From GCA-2746605 sp963704835 (GTDB lineage: Bacteria; Bacteroidota; Ignavibacteria; Ignavibacteriales; Melioribacteraceae): DNA of 64,000 nucleotides. The stretch covers positions 248,001 to 312,000 of the forward strand of contig CAVPHW010000001.1 in assembly GCA_963704835.1 (NCBI GenBank), in the 5' to 3' direction. The notes under the pieces were generated by a model that was not told the origin of the DNA, made no database searches, and worked only from the letters and a program-made list of their open reading frames with translations. Both the position numbers and the translations under genes were made by a program. Of this stretch, positions 39,240 to 47,724 are shown in pieces (within the stretch, counting starts at the first letter, position 1; each line of letters opens with the position of its first letter).

Positions 39240-40532
39240 ATGCGGCGGTTCTTTTTAATTTATTTTTTTGCTTTATTCATATTTACAGGTAGGGTTTCTG
39301 GACAATGGGAAAAAGTATATTCAAATAATACATGGGCTAGTGGGTCAGCACTATACACACACAATGATGTAATATTTCAAACAGGTTATAGTGGAGGTAG
39401 TGACCAGACATTAAGATCAGGGGACAATGGAATAAGTTGGACGGATATTTCCTCTTCATTCCCCTATACTGTTTATTTCATACAAAGTTATGAAAATACC
39501 GTTTTGGCATTAACCACTGCTTCAGGAACTACAAAATATTCTTTTTATATATCAACTGATGATGGACTTAGTTGGTCAGAAAAGTCCAATATTGATCGAG
39601 GGTCTGGAAACGGGGCAATACTTAGTATGAGCTCTGATGGAAATAATCTTTTCGCTGTATCAAATAGAAGGTCGATATACAAGTCAGTCGATGGTGGAGC
39701 TACCTGGAATGAAATTATTGTTACTTATCCTGGTACATCAGGAATTTTAAGTTTCGCAGCTTCTGGAAATAAATTCCTCGCTGTATTAGAAGGGGATGGA
39801 AGTGTTCTTTCTACTGATGGTGGAATAAATTGGTCTTTAACAAACAGTATTTCAAATATCTCTCAAATTTATAAGTTGGAAAATGATATCTGGGGAATTG
39901 GAGCAGGATTTACTGGGATTTTTAAATTTAATTCTACCTCTAATTTATGGGAGAACAACTATCTGCCCAGCTCCTTTAGTCTGCCCATAAGTATTGGAGC
40001 TAATGAAACTAAATTAATTTCAACGTTTGGTGACTTTTTAACTGGAAATAGAAAATATTATTCATCTAATGATTTTGGAAATAGCTGGACTGAATTAACA
40101 CCTGATACAATAGGTTTAGTTAATAATATTACTTCCAGATTTGCAGTAACAGCTAATAGTTCATTTTATTTTGCTGGGTCTTGGAAAAATACAAATAAAG
40201 GAATTTCATATTCTGTTTTCAGATTACCTATTGCATTAACCTCAAGCTCATTTGAAAAGAACACCCCTAAGGGGTTACATTTAGAACAAAACTATCCAAA
40301 TCCTTTTAACCCAACAACAAACATTGAGTTTTCATTACCGCAGTTTTCACATGTAAGCTTAATGATTTTTGATATGTTAGGGAATGAAGTAAAAAGTTTA
40401 ATTAATAGTTCAAAAGAGGCCGGCAATTATCAGGTTAGTTTTAATGCTTCCTCTCTTCCAAGTGGAATTTATTTTTTTAGATTAGAAACTGATGGATTTA
40501 GTCAATCAAAGAAAATGTTATTGCTAAAATAA
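39240..40532 (+). CDS. Secreted BNR-type protein with T9SS domain
   Basis: GGAGAAG precedes the ATG. The 430-residue product has a signal peptide (about residues 1-21, ending RVSGQ), Asp-box repeats (SIYKSVDGGATWNEI, SGDNGISW, STDGGINW) that suggest a sialidase-like propeller without visible catalytic residues, and a T9SS domain (LEQNYPNPFNPTT, about residues 345-430) ending KKMLLLK. It is intact, unlike most T9SS cargo genes in this window. The ligand is unknown. Confidence 0.82.
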   Translation: MRRFFLIYFFALFIFTGRVSGQWEKVYSNNTWASGSALYTHNDVIFQTGYSGGSDQTLRSGDNGISWTDISSSFPYTVYFIQSYENTVLALTTASGTTKYSFYISTDDGLSWSEKSNIDRGSGNGAILSMSSDGNNLFAVSNRRSIYKSVDGGATWNEIIVTYPGTSGILSFAASGNKFLAVLEGDGSVLSTDGGINWSLTNSISNISQIYKLENDIWGIGAGFTGIFKFNSTSNLWENNYLPSSFSLPISIGANETKLISTFGDFLTGNRKYYSSNDFGNSWTELTPDTIGLVNNITSRFAVTANSSFYFAGSWKNTNKGISYSVFRLPIALTSSSFEKNTPKGLHLEQNYPNPFNPTTNIEFSLPQFSHVSLMIFDMLGNEVKSLINSSKEAGNYQVSFNASSLPSGIYFFRLETDGFSQSKKMLLLK

Positions 40533-40559
40533 CTATTACCAATAAATGTTTTTTATAAT

Positions 40560-40585
40560 GCCAAGTTCTATATAACTTGGCTTTA
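40560..40585 (+). terminator. Terminator after the BNR gene at 39240
   Basis: GCCAAGTT pairs with AACTTGGC around a 6-base loop and is followed by TTT. Confidence 0.75.
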
Positions 40586-40639
40586 TAAAATTGTTAGAAG
40601 ATATAAAAAGAGCATAATTCATTGCAATTTTTATTTATA

Positions 40640-41113
40640 TTAATCTTCACTTGGAGTAATGTTTCCGAAAATCATCTTTATGTCGTCTAAGTAATTATTA
40701 ATAGCTTCCGTTGTTCCCCATGCAGAAACTAATAAATTAATATCTTCATATGGAGCATCAATTACTTCAAATGCCATTTCTAAACCATCGGCTGTTCCAT
40801 CTATCCAAACAGCATTCATACCTTTGACATCAATGTTTTCTACTTCACCAAGAGAAATATTTTCAAATTGTTGGGCTATTAAATTATCTACTTCACCTAA
40901 AGCTGTTTCTAAATCAACCGCACTTATTACAGAAAAAGAAATGGCAACTAATTGATCATCAGAATATACAATCATATTATCTTCAGATGTTTCATAAAAC
41001 CAACCGGCAGGTAGAGTAATGGTAACTCATGCTTCTGCGTGTGTAAAACTTTCTTGAGCCTGTAAAGAAATGGAAATAAAAATAAAAAACATTGCTAAAA
41101 ATGATTTAAACAT
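40640..41113 (-). pseudogene. Secreted PsbP-like small protein with an in-frame stop
   Basis: Starting at ATG 41113 (GGAAG upstream) the frame encodes a signal peptide (FLAMFFIFISISLQAQ), then TGA at codon 29 (41029-41027), then continues in the same frame to 40640. The segment after the stop (VTITLPAGWFYETSEDNMIVYSDD, broken here by position only) resembles the opening of PsbP/DUF1795-like proteins. A downstream ATG at 40975 could start translation but would lack the signal peptide. A single base substitution explains the stop. I see no reason to infer recoding. Confidence 0.6.
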
Positions 41114-41207
41114 ACTTCCTTCGAATAAGATAAATGTAAAAGTTTAATTCTGATTTTTAAATAGAGGTTGAAATTATTAATATTCTTTGTAGGAAAGAGT
41201 GTTAAAA

Positions 41208-41246
41208 AATAAAAATTCCGGATCATCAAATAAAGTTGATCCGGAA
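41208..41246 (-). terminator. Terminator of the barrel gene at 41285
   Basis: On the minus strand TTCCGGATCA pairs perfectly with TGATCCGGAA around an 11-base loop, followed by TTTTTA. Confidence 0.85.
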
Positions 41247-41284
41247 TAATACATGTGAGCCAATAATGTTGAAATAAAAATAGA

Positions 41285-41872
41285 CTAATTTATTCCAACA
41301 ATTAAACCCAATTCAAGAGAGAAATGCCCAATGGATGATTCACCACTGATTGAATTGTACTGCAAACCACCATCAAATCTAATTTCGCGGCTAACCTCAT
41401 AAATAGCACCAACGCCTAAACCAAGTCCAAAATAGAGATTAGTTTCACCCTTTTGATTCGCTACAACTATATCATTTATCTCTACTTTTTGGTCGCCTGA
41501 GCTAAAAATATGAAATCCTAACTCACCGGAAACATATGGCAAAAAGGTTTCTCCATCCATAATATATCTTCCACCGACTAAAACCGGTATAGTTGTAAAA
41601 GATCCGCTAACAGAAGAGGAAGAGGTGTTTGTTAGTTCCAACTTATCGCCACCCCAAGAAATAAATCCCAAAGTACCCGTTGCTTCAAAACTATCAGAAA
41701 GCTTGAAGAAAAACGAACCGGAGGCACCAAAACCCATTTTAGCAATGTCGTTAAAATCGCCAATTGGTATTGACATAGTTCCATTGAAACCAACTGCCAT
41801 ATTTCCTGATTGAGCAATTGATAAACTTGATAAAGAAATTAAAATGGTTAATGCTGCTATAAATTTTTTCAT
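41285..41872 (-). CDS. Outer-membrane beta-barrel protein
   Basis: The ATG at 41872 follows GGAG. The 195-residue product has a signal peptide (about residues 1-20, ending SIAQS) and strands typical of small outer-membrane barrels, such as GFGASGSFFFKL, VLVGGRYIM, and a final FSLELGLIVGIN. It resembles the third barrel gene (42684) in its N-terminal IPIGDFND and IGDWSD segments. Three barrel genes lie in a row on this strand, each with its own terminator. Confidence 0.78.
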   Translation of the reverse strand: MKKFIAALTILISLSSLSIAQSGNMAVGFNGTMSIPIGDFNDIAKMGFGASGSFFFKLSDSFEATGTLGFISWGGDKLELTNTSSSSVSGSFTTIPVLVGGRYIMDGETFLPYVSGELGFHIFSSGDQKVEINDIVVANQKGETNLYFGLGLGVGAIYEVSREIRFDGGLQYNSISGESSIGHFSLELGLIVGIN

Positions 41873-41992
41873 ATATTTTTCTCCATATAAGACTAGTAAT
41901 TAAATAATATAAATATTGTTATTTTTTAAATATAGTAAGTTTTGATAAAATGACAAATAAGAATCTATGAAATGATTTGGAGGTTTGATAAT

Positions 41993-42028
41993 AAAAAAGC
42001 GGCATTCAAAAAATTGAATAACCGCTTA
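41993..42028 (-). terminator. Terminator of the barrel gene at 42053
   Basis: On the minus strand AAGCGG...ATTCAA pairs with TTGAAT...CCGCTT, with one bulge, and is followed by TTTTTT. Confidence 0.75.
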
Positions 42029-42052
42029 AACTATATTAAAGTAGAAAAGAAA

Positions 42053-42601
42053 CTAAAATTTAAAATCTACACCCACAATCAATGAGCTAACTAAATTTCC
42101 AAAACCAAAAGTTGCCCTTGCAGCCATTGTTGGGGAAAACCAATATCTTACACCAGCATTTCCATTAAAAAACAATCCGCCACCAGAGCTGTTTGAATAA
42201 TCATAATCATCATAACCATGTTTGCTATCATAGCTCCATGAATCAATATCAAATCCTAGGACAACCCCGATCCATGGATCGATTTTACTATTTTCTAACT
42301 TAAAATGGTAATTTGCTTGAGCACCAATAATAATATCGGAGTAGGTATATTCACCATAAAAATAATCTTGGCTCCAACTATAATATCTCACAATTCCACC
42401 AAGACCCAGTGTTCCAGGTGCATCAACACCAATTTCTTTCATACTCATTCCATATTCGTAATCTGCTCCAAAACCTAATCCCCATCCTCCAAATCCAATA
42501 CTTAGAGATGGACCAGCATGGGATTTACCGACTTCAAATTGTGCAAAACTAGCACTTGATAAGAAAAAAAGAATAACTAAAACTGAAACAGTTTTTTTCA
42601 T
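42053..42601 (-). CDS. Outer-membrane beta-barrel protein
   Basis: GGAG lies just upstream of the ATG at 42601. The 182-residue product has a signal peptide (about residues 1-20, ending SSASFAQ), Tyr- and Gly-rich amphipathic strands (GLGFGADYEYG, YHFKLENSKIDPWIG), and a C-terminal LIVGVDFKF, with a terminal aromatic as recognised by BAM. An acidic and Tyr-rich loop (KHGYDDYDYSN) is probably external. It is a porin-like or structural barrel with unknown cargo. Confidence 0.78.
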   Translation of the reverse strand: MKKTVSVLVILFFLSSASFAQFEVGKSHAGPSLSIGFGGWGLGFGADYEYGMSMKEIGVDAPGTLGLGGIVRYYSWSQDYFYGEYTYSDIIIGAQANYHFKLENSKIDPWIGVVLGFDIDSWSYDSKHGYDDYDYSNSSGGGLFFNGNAGVRYWFSPTMAARATFGFGNLVSSLIVGVDFKF

Positions 42602-42633
42602 AATAACTCCATTTAGTTAAGTAATTTTTTAAA

Positions 42634-42661
42634 TAAAAAAAGCGACATTAATTAATGCCGC
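42634..42661 (-). terminator. Terminator of the barrel gene at 42684
   Basis: On the minus strand GCGGCATTAATTAATGTCGC forms a self-complementary stem with one G-T pair and is followed by TTTTTTT. Confidence 0.75.
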
Positions 42662-42683
42662 TCACGTAATTTTTGGTAATTAA

Positions 42684-43227
42684 TTATAAAGGAAATTTAA
42701 CACCAACTCTACCACCAAAATAATTAGCATCAGAGATAATTGCAATTTTAACATTAGCATCTAAATAAAGATTATCACTAATTTTTGCTTCATATCCGGC
42801 ACCTAATGATAAAGTAAATTCAGATTCGGAAGTTGAGAAATCACTGAAATACTCATCATAACCATCTGGGTAAGTAAAATCAACAGAAAAAATATGAAAT
42901 CCTAATTCAGCCATTCCATAAAGTCCATTTTGGAAGTAGTATTTCACACCTGGCAATATAGGAATTGCAGTATATGTAAATCCAAAACCTTCACTTTCTT
43001 CTCCGCCAAATGATATATAACCGGCGGTTAACATTCCAACTAATTTATCAGAAAATGCATATTCAAAACGTGCAGTTCCACCAATGCCGGTGTTTGCACC
43101 ATCACTCCAATCGCCAATAGGCTGTGCGATCTTCAACTCCAACTCCAAGATTCATTTTGCCTTCTTGGGCGTACAAATTAAAAGCAAAAAATGTTAAAAC
43201 AACTAGTGTAAGTATAACTTTTTTCAT
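42684..43227 (-). pseudogene. Outer-membrane beta-barrel protein with frameshift near the N-terminus
   Basis: ATG 43227 with AAGGAG upstream begins a good signal peptide (VILTLVVLTFFAFNLYAQ) that runs to GVGVE. The frame then needs one base removed near 43129-43135 to enter the barrel frame (IAQPIGDWSDG onward, to 42684). The body has barrel strands and ends GGRVGVKFPL. As read, only an unexported barrel fragment could be made from the internal start at 43148. Confidence 0.75.
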
Positions 43228-43590
43228 AAACTAACTCCTTGTGGTAAATAGTGATTTCATTATTTAAATAATACTGTTGGTATTTAGTTGATCAAAATAA
43301 TAATAATTATATTAAGGACAAATAAAATTATAAAGTAATAAAATAATCTACATTTAATCTAAATGTTAAAATTAACATTTTAATGTTTGGTTGCTGTGAT
43401 TAAAAACATTACATCATAAAAAAAACTTTTTAGGAACTTATCTATCGCCTTTTTTAGTTAGATTGATATTTTTTCCGGCTGACAATAAGTTTTAGAGAAA
43501 TCTTATTATAGTTTTGCCTAATTTTTATACTACATTTTAAATTAGTATATAAGAAATTGAGCCATTCATAAAACATAATAAGTGAGGAAA

Positions 43591-45060
43591 ATGAGACCGA
43601 CTTTTGATTTATTCTTACCAAATTTTAACGAACAAATATTTAGAGAAACCGTCAATTCAGCTAAAAAAAACAAAGCTTTAAAATCAATATTTGCTTTAAC
43701 TTCAAAAGAGGAAAGTAAAAAAAGTGACATTAATAATCTTCTAATTGAGAATTTGTATTCTACAGAGACAATAAAGTTAATAGCTAAAAATGCAAGTTCG
43801 GATTTTATTGTTTTTATTACAAAAAATACACGAGTTGATTTTAGTGTTTATGGTCTAGAAAGATTATTAAATGTAGCTAGCAACACCAATGCTGGAATTG
43901 TTTATTGTGATTTTTATGAACTTAAAGAAGGTGAAACAAAGAAACACCCGGTAATTGAGTACCAAGTTGGAAGTTTAAGAGATGACTTTGATTTTGGTCC
44001 AATGATTGTAATTAACACCAAATCATTTAAAAAAGCCGCAACAGACATGAATGATAATTTTATTTCTGCTGGGCTTTATGAGCTTTGGCTATCTGTATCT
44101 CAGAAAAATTCTATTGTTAGAATTCCCGAATATTTATACACAGCAATTGAAGATGATAATAGAAAATCTGGCGAAAAACAGTTTGACTATGTTGATCCTA
44201 AAAACCGACAGAGACAAATTGAAATGGAAGAAGTGGTTTCAAAACATCTTAAAAAAATTGGTGCATATTTGGAACCCAGTTTTAATAACATAAACATTAC
44301 AGAATTCAATTTTGAGTGCGAAGCTTCAGTTATTATTCCGGTTAGAAATAGGGTTAAAACAATTGGAGATGCCATTGAATCGGTTCTAAATCAAAAAACT
44401 GTTCTTCCGTTTAATCTTATTGTAGTTGACAATCATTCAACTGATGGAACAACAGAATTGATAAGAGATTTTGCACAAAAGGATGATAGATTAATTCATA
44501 TAATACCTGAAAGCAAAGATTTACAAATTGGTGGATGTTGGAATGAAGGCATTATGAATGAAAAATGTGGTCGTTTCTCAATTCAGTTAGATAGTGATGA
44601 TATTTATTTAGATGACAAAACAATTCAAAAAGTTGTAGATAAATTTCATGAAGAAAAATGTGCAATGGTAATAGGGTCTTATAAACTCACAGATTTTCAG
44701 CTACAAGAAATTCCTCCTGGTATTATTGATCACAAAGAGTGGACACCGGAAAATGGAAGAAATAATGCACTTCGCATTAATGGTCTAGGTGCACCGAGAG
44801 CTTTCTACACTCCGGTATTAAGAGAAATTAAAATACCAAATGTAAGCTATGGCGAAGACTATGCAGTTGGGTTGGAGATTTCTCGTAATTACCAAATAGG
44901 CAGAATTTATGAACCAATTTATATGTGCAGAAGATGGGAAGGGAATTCAGATGCAGCATTGGAAATTGAAAAAGTGAACACCAATAATTTTTATAAAGAT
45001 AAAATTAGAACAATAGAAGTTCTTGCGAGACAAAATAAAAATAAGAACCAACAAGACTAA
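43591..45060 (+). CDS. Glycosyltransferase family 2 protein
   Basis: A GT-A domain starts at about residue 245 (ASVIIPVRNRVKTIGDAI, VVDNHSTDGTTELI) and carries a DSDD metal-binding motif (QLDSDDIYLDD) and a GED motif near residue 430. The first 230 residues look like a second, degenerate glycosyltransferase-like fold (IVYCDFYEL, then an EYL segment). The ATG at 43591 follows GAGG with a short spacer; GTG 43582 is the alternative. The enzyme is probably cytosolic and uses a nucleotide sugar. The next gene encodes a DUF4922 protein of the GalT/HIT type, so the two may share a sugar-nucleotide route. The region 43228-43590 upstream has no supported feature. Confidence 0.82.
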   Translation: MRPTFDLFLPNFNEQIFRETVNSAKKNKALKSIFALTSKEESKKSDINNLLIENLYSTETIKLIAKNASSDFIVFITKNTRVDFSVYGLERLLNVASNTNAGIVYCDFYELKEGETKKHPVIEYQVGSLRDDFDFGPMIVINTKSFKKAATDMNDNFISAGLYELWLSVSQKNSIVRIPEYLYTAIEDDNRKSGEKQFDYVDPKNRQRQIEMEEVVSKHLKKIGAYLEPSFNNINITEFNFECEASVIIPVRNRVKTIGDAIESVLNQKTVLPFNLIVVDNHSTDGTTELIRDFAQKDDRLIHIIPESKDLQIGGCWNEGIMNEKCGRFSIQLDSDDIYLDDKTIQKVVDKFHEEKCAMVIGSYKLTDFQLQEIPPGIIDHKEWTPENGRNNALRINGLGAPRAFYTPVLREIKIPNVSYGEDYAVGLEISRNYQIGRIYEPIYMCRRWEGNSDAALEIEKVNTNNFYKDKIRTIEVLARQNKNKNQQD

Positions 45061-45084
45061 TTAGTATTCCCAAATAAATATTTT

Positions 45085-46077
45085 ATGATAAATAGTGTAG
45101 TTATATCGAAAGAAGAATTATTGAAATATGGAAAGGTTGGTAACCTTTCAGAACAAGCCGGATCTTTACTTTTACATCAAAAAGAAAATTGGGAACTTGT
45201 AAAAGACAATTTTAATGCACTTAATAAAGTAATAACGAAGCGATACGATTTTGAAGATTATTATATTAAAACTCAATTTAATCCTTCTCGAATCGTTTCT
45301 TCTTCCGCAAAAGTTGATAAAAAATCTATTGCCGATAGGGCGTGCTTTTTGTGTAAAAAAAATTTACCTAAAGAACAAAAGGGTATAAATTATAAAGACA
45401 AATATGCAATTCTAATCAATCCTTATCCTATCTTTAATCAGCACTTAACAATTCCGCACAATGTACATATACCTCAAAATATAGAGAATTCTTTTTCTGA
45501 TATGTTGGCACTAGCTTACGATTTGAGAGACAAATTTTTTGTTTTTTATAATGGTCCCAAATGTGGTGCTTCTGCACCTGATCATTTACATTTTCAAGCT
45601 GGGCTTAAAAATTCTACACCTCTGGAAGAATATTTTAATAGTTTAATTCAAAATGGAACAACCATATTAGAGAATGAAAGTATTAATATTGTTGTTTCCA
45701 ATTCAAGAATCTTCAATTTAATTTATATTAATTCCAATACGTCTGGTGAGATTGAAAGTTTCTTCAACAAAATATTGAACGTTTTAAAAACATTTCAAAA
45801 TTCAGATGAAGAACCACTTCTAAATGTTATAAGTCTGTATAAAGATAATAGTTGGCATCTCTTCATAATACCAAGAAAGAAACATCGTCCCGACCAATTC
45901 TTTTTAGAAGGTGAATCAAAGATACTCATCAGTCCAGCATCGGTAGATCTGGCTGGACTTTTAATTACACCGCGTAAAGAAGATTTTGAAAAACTGACGA
46001 AGAGTGAGATAGAGAATATTTACGATCAAGTATTGTTTGAGGACGATTTAATTGAAATTCTAAAATTAATATTTTAG
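45085..46077 (+). CDS. DUF4922 domain protein (GalT/HIT-superfamily nucleotidyl phosphorylase-like)
   Basis: The 330-residue product has the DUF4922 pattern: a CFLCKKNLP zinc-like motif near residue 90, FNQHLTIPHNVHIPQ, and a HIT-type catalytic motif PDHLHFQAG near residue 168. The family is related to GalT and the GDP-glucose/ADP-sugar phosphorylases, so nucleotidyl transfer to or from a sugar phosphate is likely. The histidine triad arrangement H-x-H-x-Q is present. It lies 24 bases after the glycosyltransferase gene, and pairs of this type recur in Bacteroidota. Confidence 0.75.
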   Translation: MINSVVISKEELLKYGKVGNLSEQAGSLLLHQKENWELVKDNFNALNKVITKRYDFEDYYIKTQFNPSRIVSSSAKVDKKSIADRACFLCKKNLPKEQKGINYKDKYAILINPYPIFNQHLTIPHNVHIPQNIENSFSDMLALAYDLRDKFFVFYNGPKCGASAPDHLHFQAGLKNSTPLEEYFNSLIQNGTTILENESINIVVSNSRIFNLIYINSNTSGEIESFFNKILNVLKTFQNSDEEPLLNVISLYKDNSWHLFIIPRKKHRPDQFFLEGESKILISPASVDLAGLLITPRKEDFEKLTKSEIENIYDQVLFEDDLIEILKLIF

Positions 46078-46127
46078 AGTTTAAAAAATGTTGATATGTT
46101 TTTAATTAAGATTACCCAAATCGAATC

Positions 46128-46508
46128 ATGTTCAACTTAACAATTATTTCAGTTGTTTTAATAACTCTTGCTTTATTGTTCTATACAACTGGGGTTTGGG
46201 CAGAGCGCACAAAACTTTATCTAAAAGCATGGCATGTTGTTGCCTTTTGGACTGGTTTTCTGTTCGATGTATTAGGAACATTAGCCATGCATAAGATTTC
46301 TACTAGTACATTTAATATTTTTGAACTTCACACACTTACTGGTCAAGTTGCGCTTTGGTTAATGCTAGTTCATGCAAGCTGGGCAACTGTTGTAATTAAA
46401 AAGGGAAGAGAAGATTTAAGGAAAAAGTTTCACAACTATAGTTTATTTGTGTGGTTAGTTTGGCTAATTCCGTATTTTGGGGGTATGTATATTGGAATGG
46501 CAAAATGA
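46128..46508 (+). CDS. HsmA/TIGR03987-like four-helix membrane protein
   Basis: The 126-residue product has four membrane helices and conserved histidines (AWHVVAFW, ELHTLTGQVALWLMLVHASWA) typical of the small HsmA/TIGR03987-type family. These proteins may bind haem or act as membrane sensors, but their role is not established. It lies 50 bases after the DUF4922 gene. No ribosome-binding site is evident. Confidence 0.65.
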   Translation: MFNLTIISVVLITLALLFYTTGVWAERTKLYLKAWHVVAFWTGFLFDVLGTLAMHKISTSTFNIFELHTLTGQVALWLMLVHASWATVVIKKGREDLRKKFHNYSLFVWLVWLIPYFGGMYIGMAK

Positions 46509-46548
46509 TATTTAATTATTAACAAAATTATTCTCTTACCTAAAAAAA

Positions 46549-47697
46549 TCATTTTAGTTTTATTGCTATAATACTTACATCATCTTCAAATTTACTATTG
46601 GTTTCTTTTATAAAATCTTCTCTAATCTTTAGGAGCGGATCTTCATCTTGGCTAAGGTTTTCAATTAGCTGTTTTAGTTTACCTTCACCAAAAAATTCTC
46701 CATCACTACACCTTGTCTCTGGAATACCATCCGTAATGAGATATACTGATTCCCCTTTTTTCAATGCTATTTCAGAATTTTGATATTGTCCAAATTCTTT
46801 AAATCCAAGTAAAATACCATTTGATTTTATGCTGCTAACAGAATCTGATTTATATATAATTGGAAGATCGCCGGCACCAGAATAAGAAACTATTTTTGTC
46901 TTTTTATTAACTATGGCAATTGATAAAGTAATATAAATATCTGAAATACGTTCGTCTTTATAAATTGCACTATTTACTTTGTTTAATATTGATCCTGGAG
47001 TAAGTGCTTCTTTAGAATCCAAAACCATTCTAATTGCACTTCTTACATAACCAGCATAGGCAACAGCAAAATACCATGCACCCCATTTCTTTCCCATTAT
47101 GTCACCTAGAACTACTACAAGGTTATCTTCATCAACCTTAAAATAATCAATGAAATCACCACCGGGAATATTTTGAAATGGAACGTGCCAATGTTGAATA
47201 TCAAAACCTTCAAAATTAGGAAATTCGTCTGGTACTACTTTTGCGCCCATAGAATTTGCAGCTTCATGAACTTCATTTACAGCTTTATCTCTTTCACGCT
47301 GCGAAGCTTTTAAAAGTGCAGAAATTTTAGCGAGAACTATTTTTGGTCCTGAAGTTTTAACTACATAATCTGAGATATTTAAATCATATCCTTGAAGGAT
47401 GTCGCTCTCATCACCTTTTGCAGTTAAAAAAATAAATGGGATAAGCTTTAATTTAGGATCAGTTAGAAGTTGTTTTCTAAACTGATATCCATCTACTTCT
47501 GGCATCATTATATCACTAACAATAATATCTGGATTAAAAGACTTTGCTAACAGATAACCTTCTAATCCGTTTTCTGCCCACTCGTAAGAGTAACCGGCTT
47601 TTTTAAAATTGTACAAAAACAATTTTGCAATAGATTCTTCATCTTCAACAAGAAGAACTTTAGGGGCATTAATATTATTTTCTGTAGAACTGCTCAA
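46549..47697 (-). CDS. Response regulator fused to a SpoIIE-type PP2C phosphatase
   Basis: The TTG start at 47697 has AAGG six bases upstream. The 382-residue product has a receiver domain at about residues 12-130 (LLVEDEES, phosphoacceptor Asp in VSDIMMPEVDG, FLTAKGDES) and a PP2C/SpoIIE phosphatase domain at about 170-380 with metal-binding acids (GGDFIDYF, VVLGDIMG, SDGEFFGEG, EDDVSIIAI). Proteins of the RsbU/RssB-like class use phosphorylation of the receiver to control dephosphorylation of a STAS-domain anti-anti-sigma protein. A STAS protein is encoded at 51035 in the same block, which makes it the natural substrate candidate (inference). Confidence 0.88.
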   Translation of the reverse strand: MSSSTENNINAPKVLLVEDEESIAKLFLYNFKKAGYSYEWAENGLEGYLLAKSFNPDIIVSDIMMPEVDGYQFRKQLLTDPKLKLIPFIFLTAKGDESDILQGYDLNISDYVVKTSGPKIVLAKISALLKASQRERDKAVNEVHEAANSMGAKVVPDEFPNFEGFDIQHWHVPFQNIPGGDFIDYFKVDEDNLVVVLGDIMGKKWGAWYFAVAYAGYVRSAIRMVLDSKEALTPGSILNKVNSAIYKDERISDIYITLSIAIVNKKTKIVSYSGAGDLPIIYKSDSVSSIKSNGILLGFKEFGQYQNSEIALKKGESVYLITDGIPETRCSDGEFFGEGKLKQLIENLSQDEDPLLKIREDFIKETNSKFEDDVSIIAIKLK

Positions 47698-47724
47698 TGA
47701 AAACCTTTTTATTTTATTATCGAA

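Noticed and set aside
41027..41029. TGA as a selenocysteine codon
   Set aside because: No redox context and no SECIS-like hairpin were evident downstream, and the region is full of other lesions.
43558..43570. TGAGCCATTCA just before the glycosyltransferase gene as another element copy
   Set aside because: Only the first block matches; there is no CGCATGTA at the expected distance.
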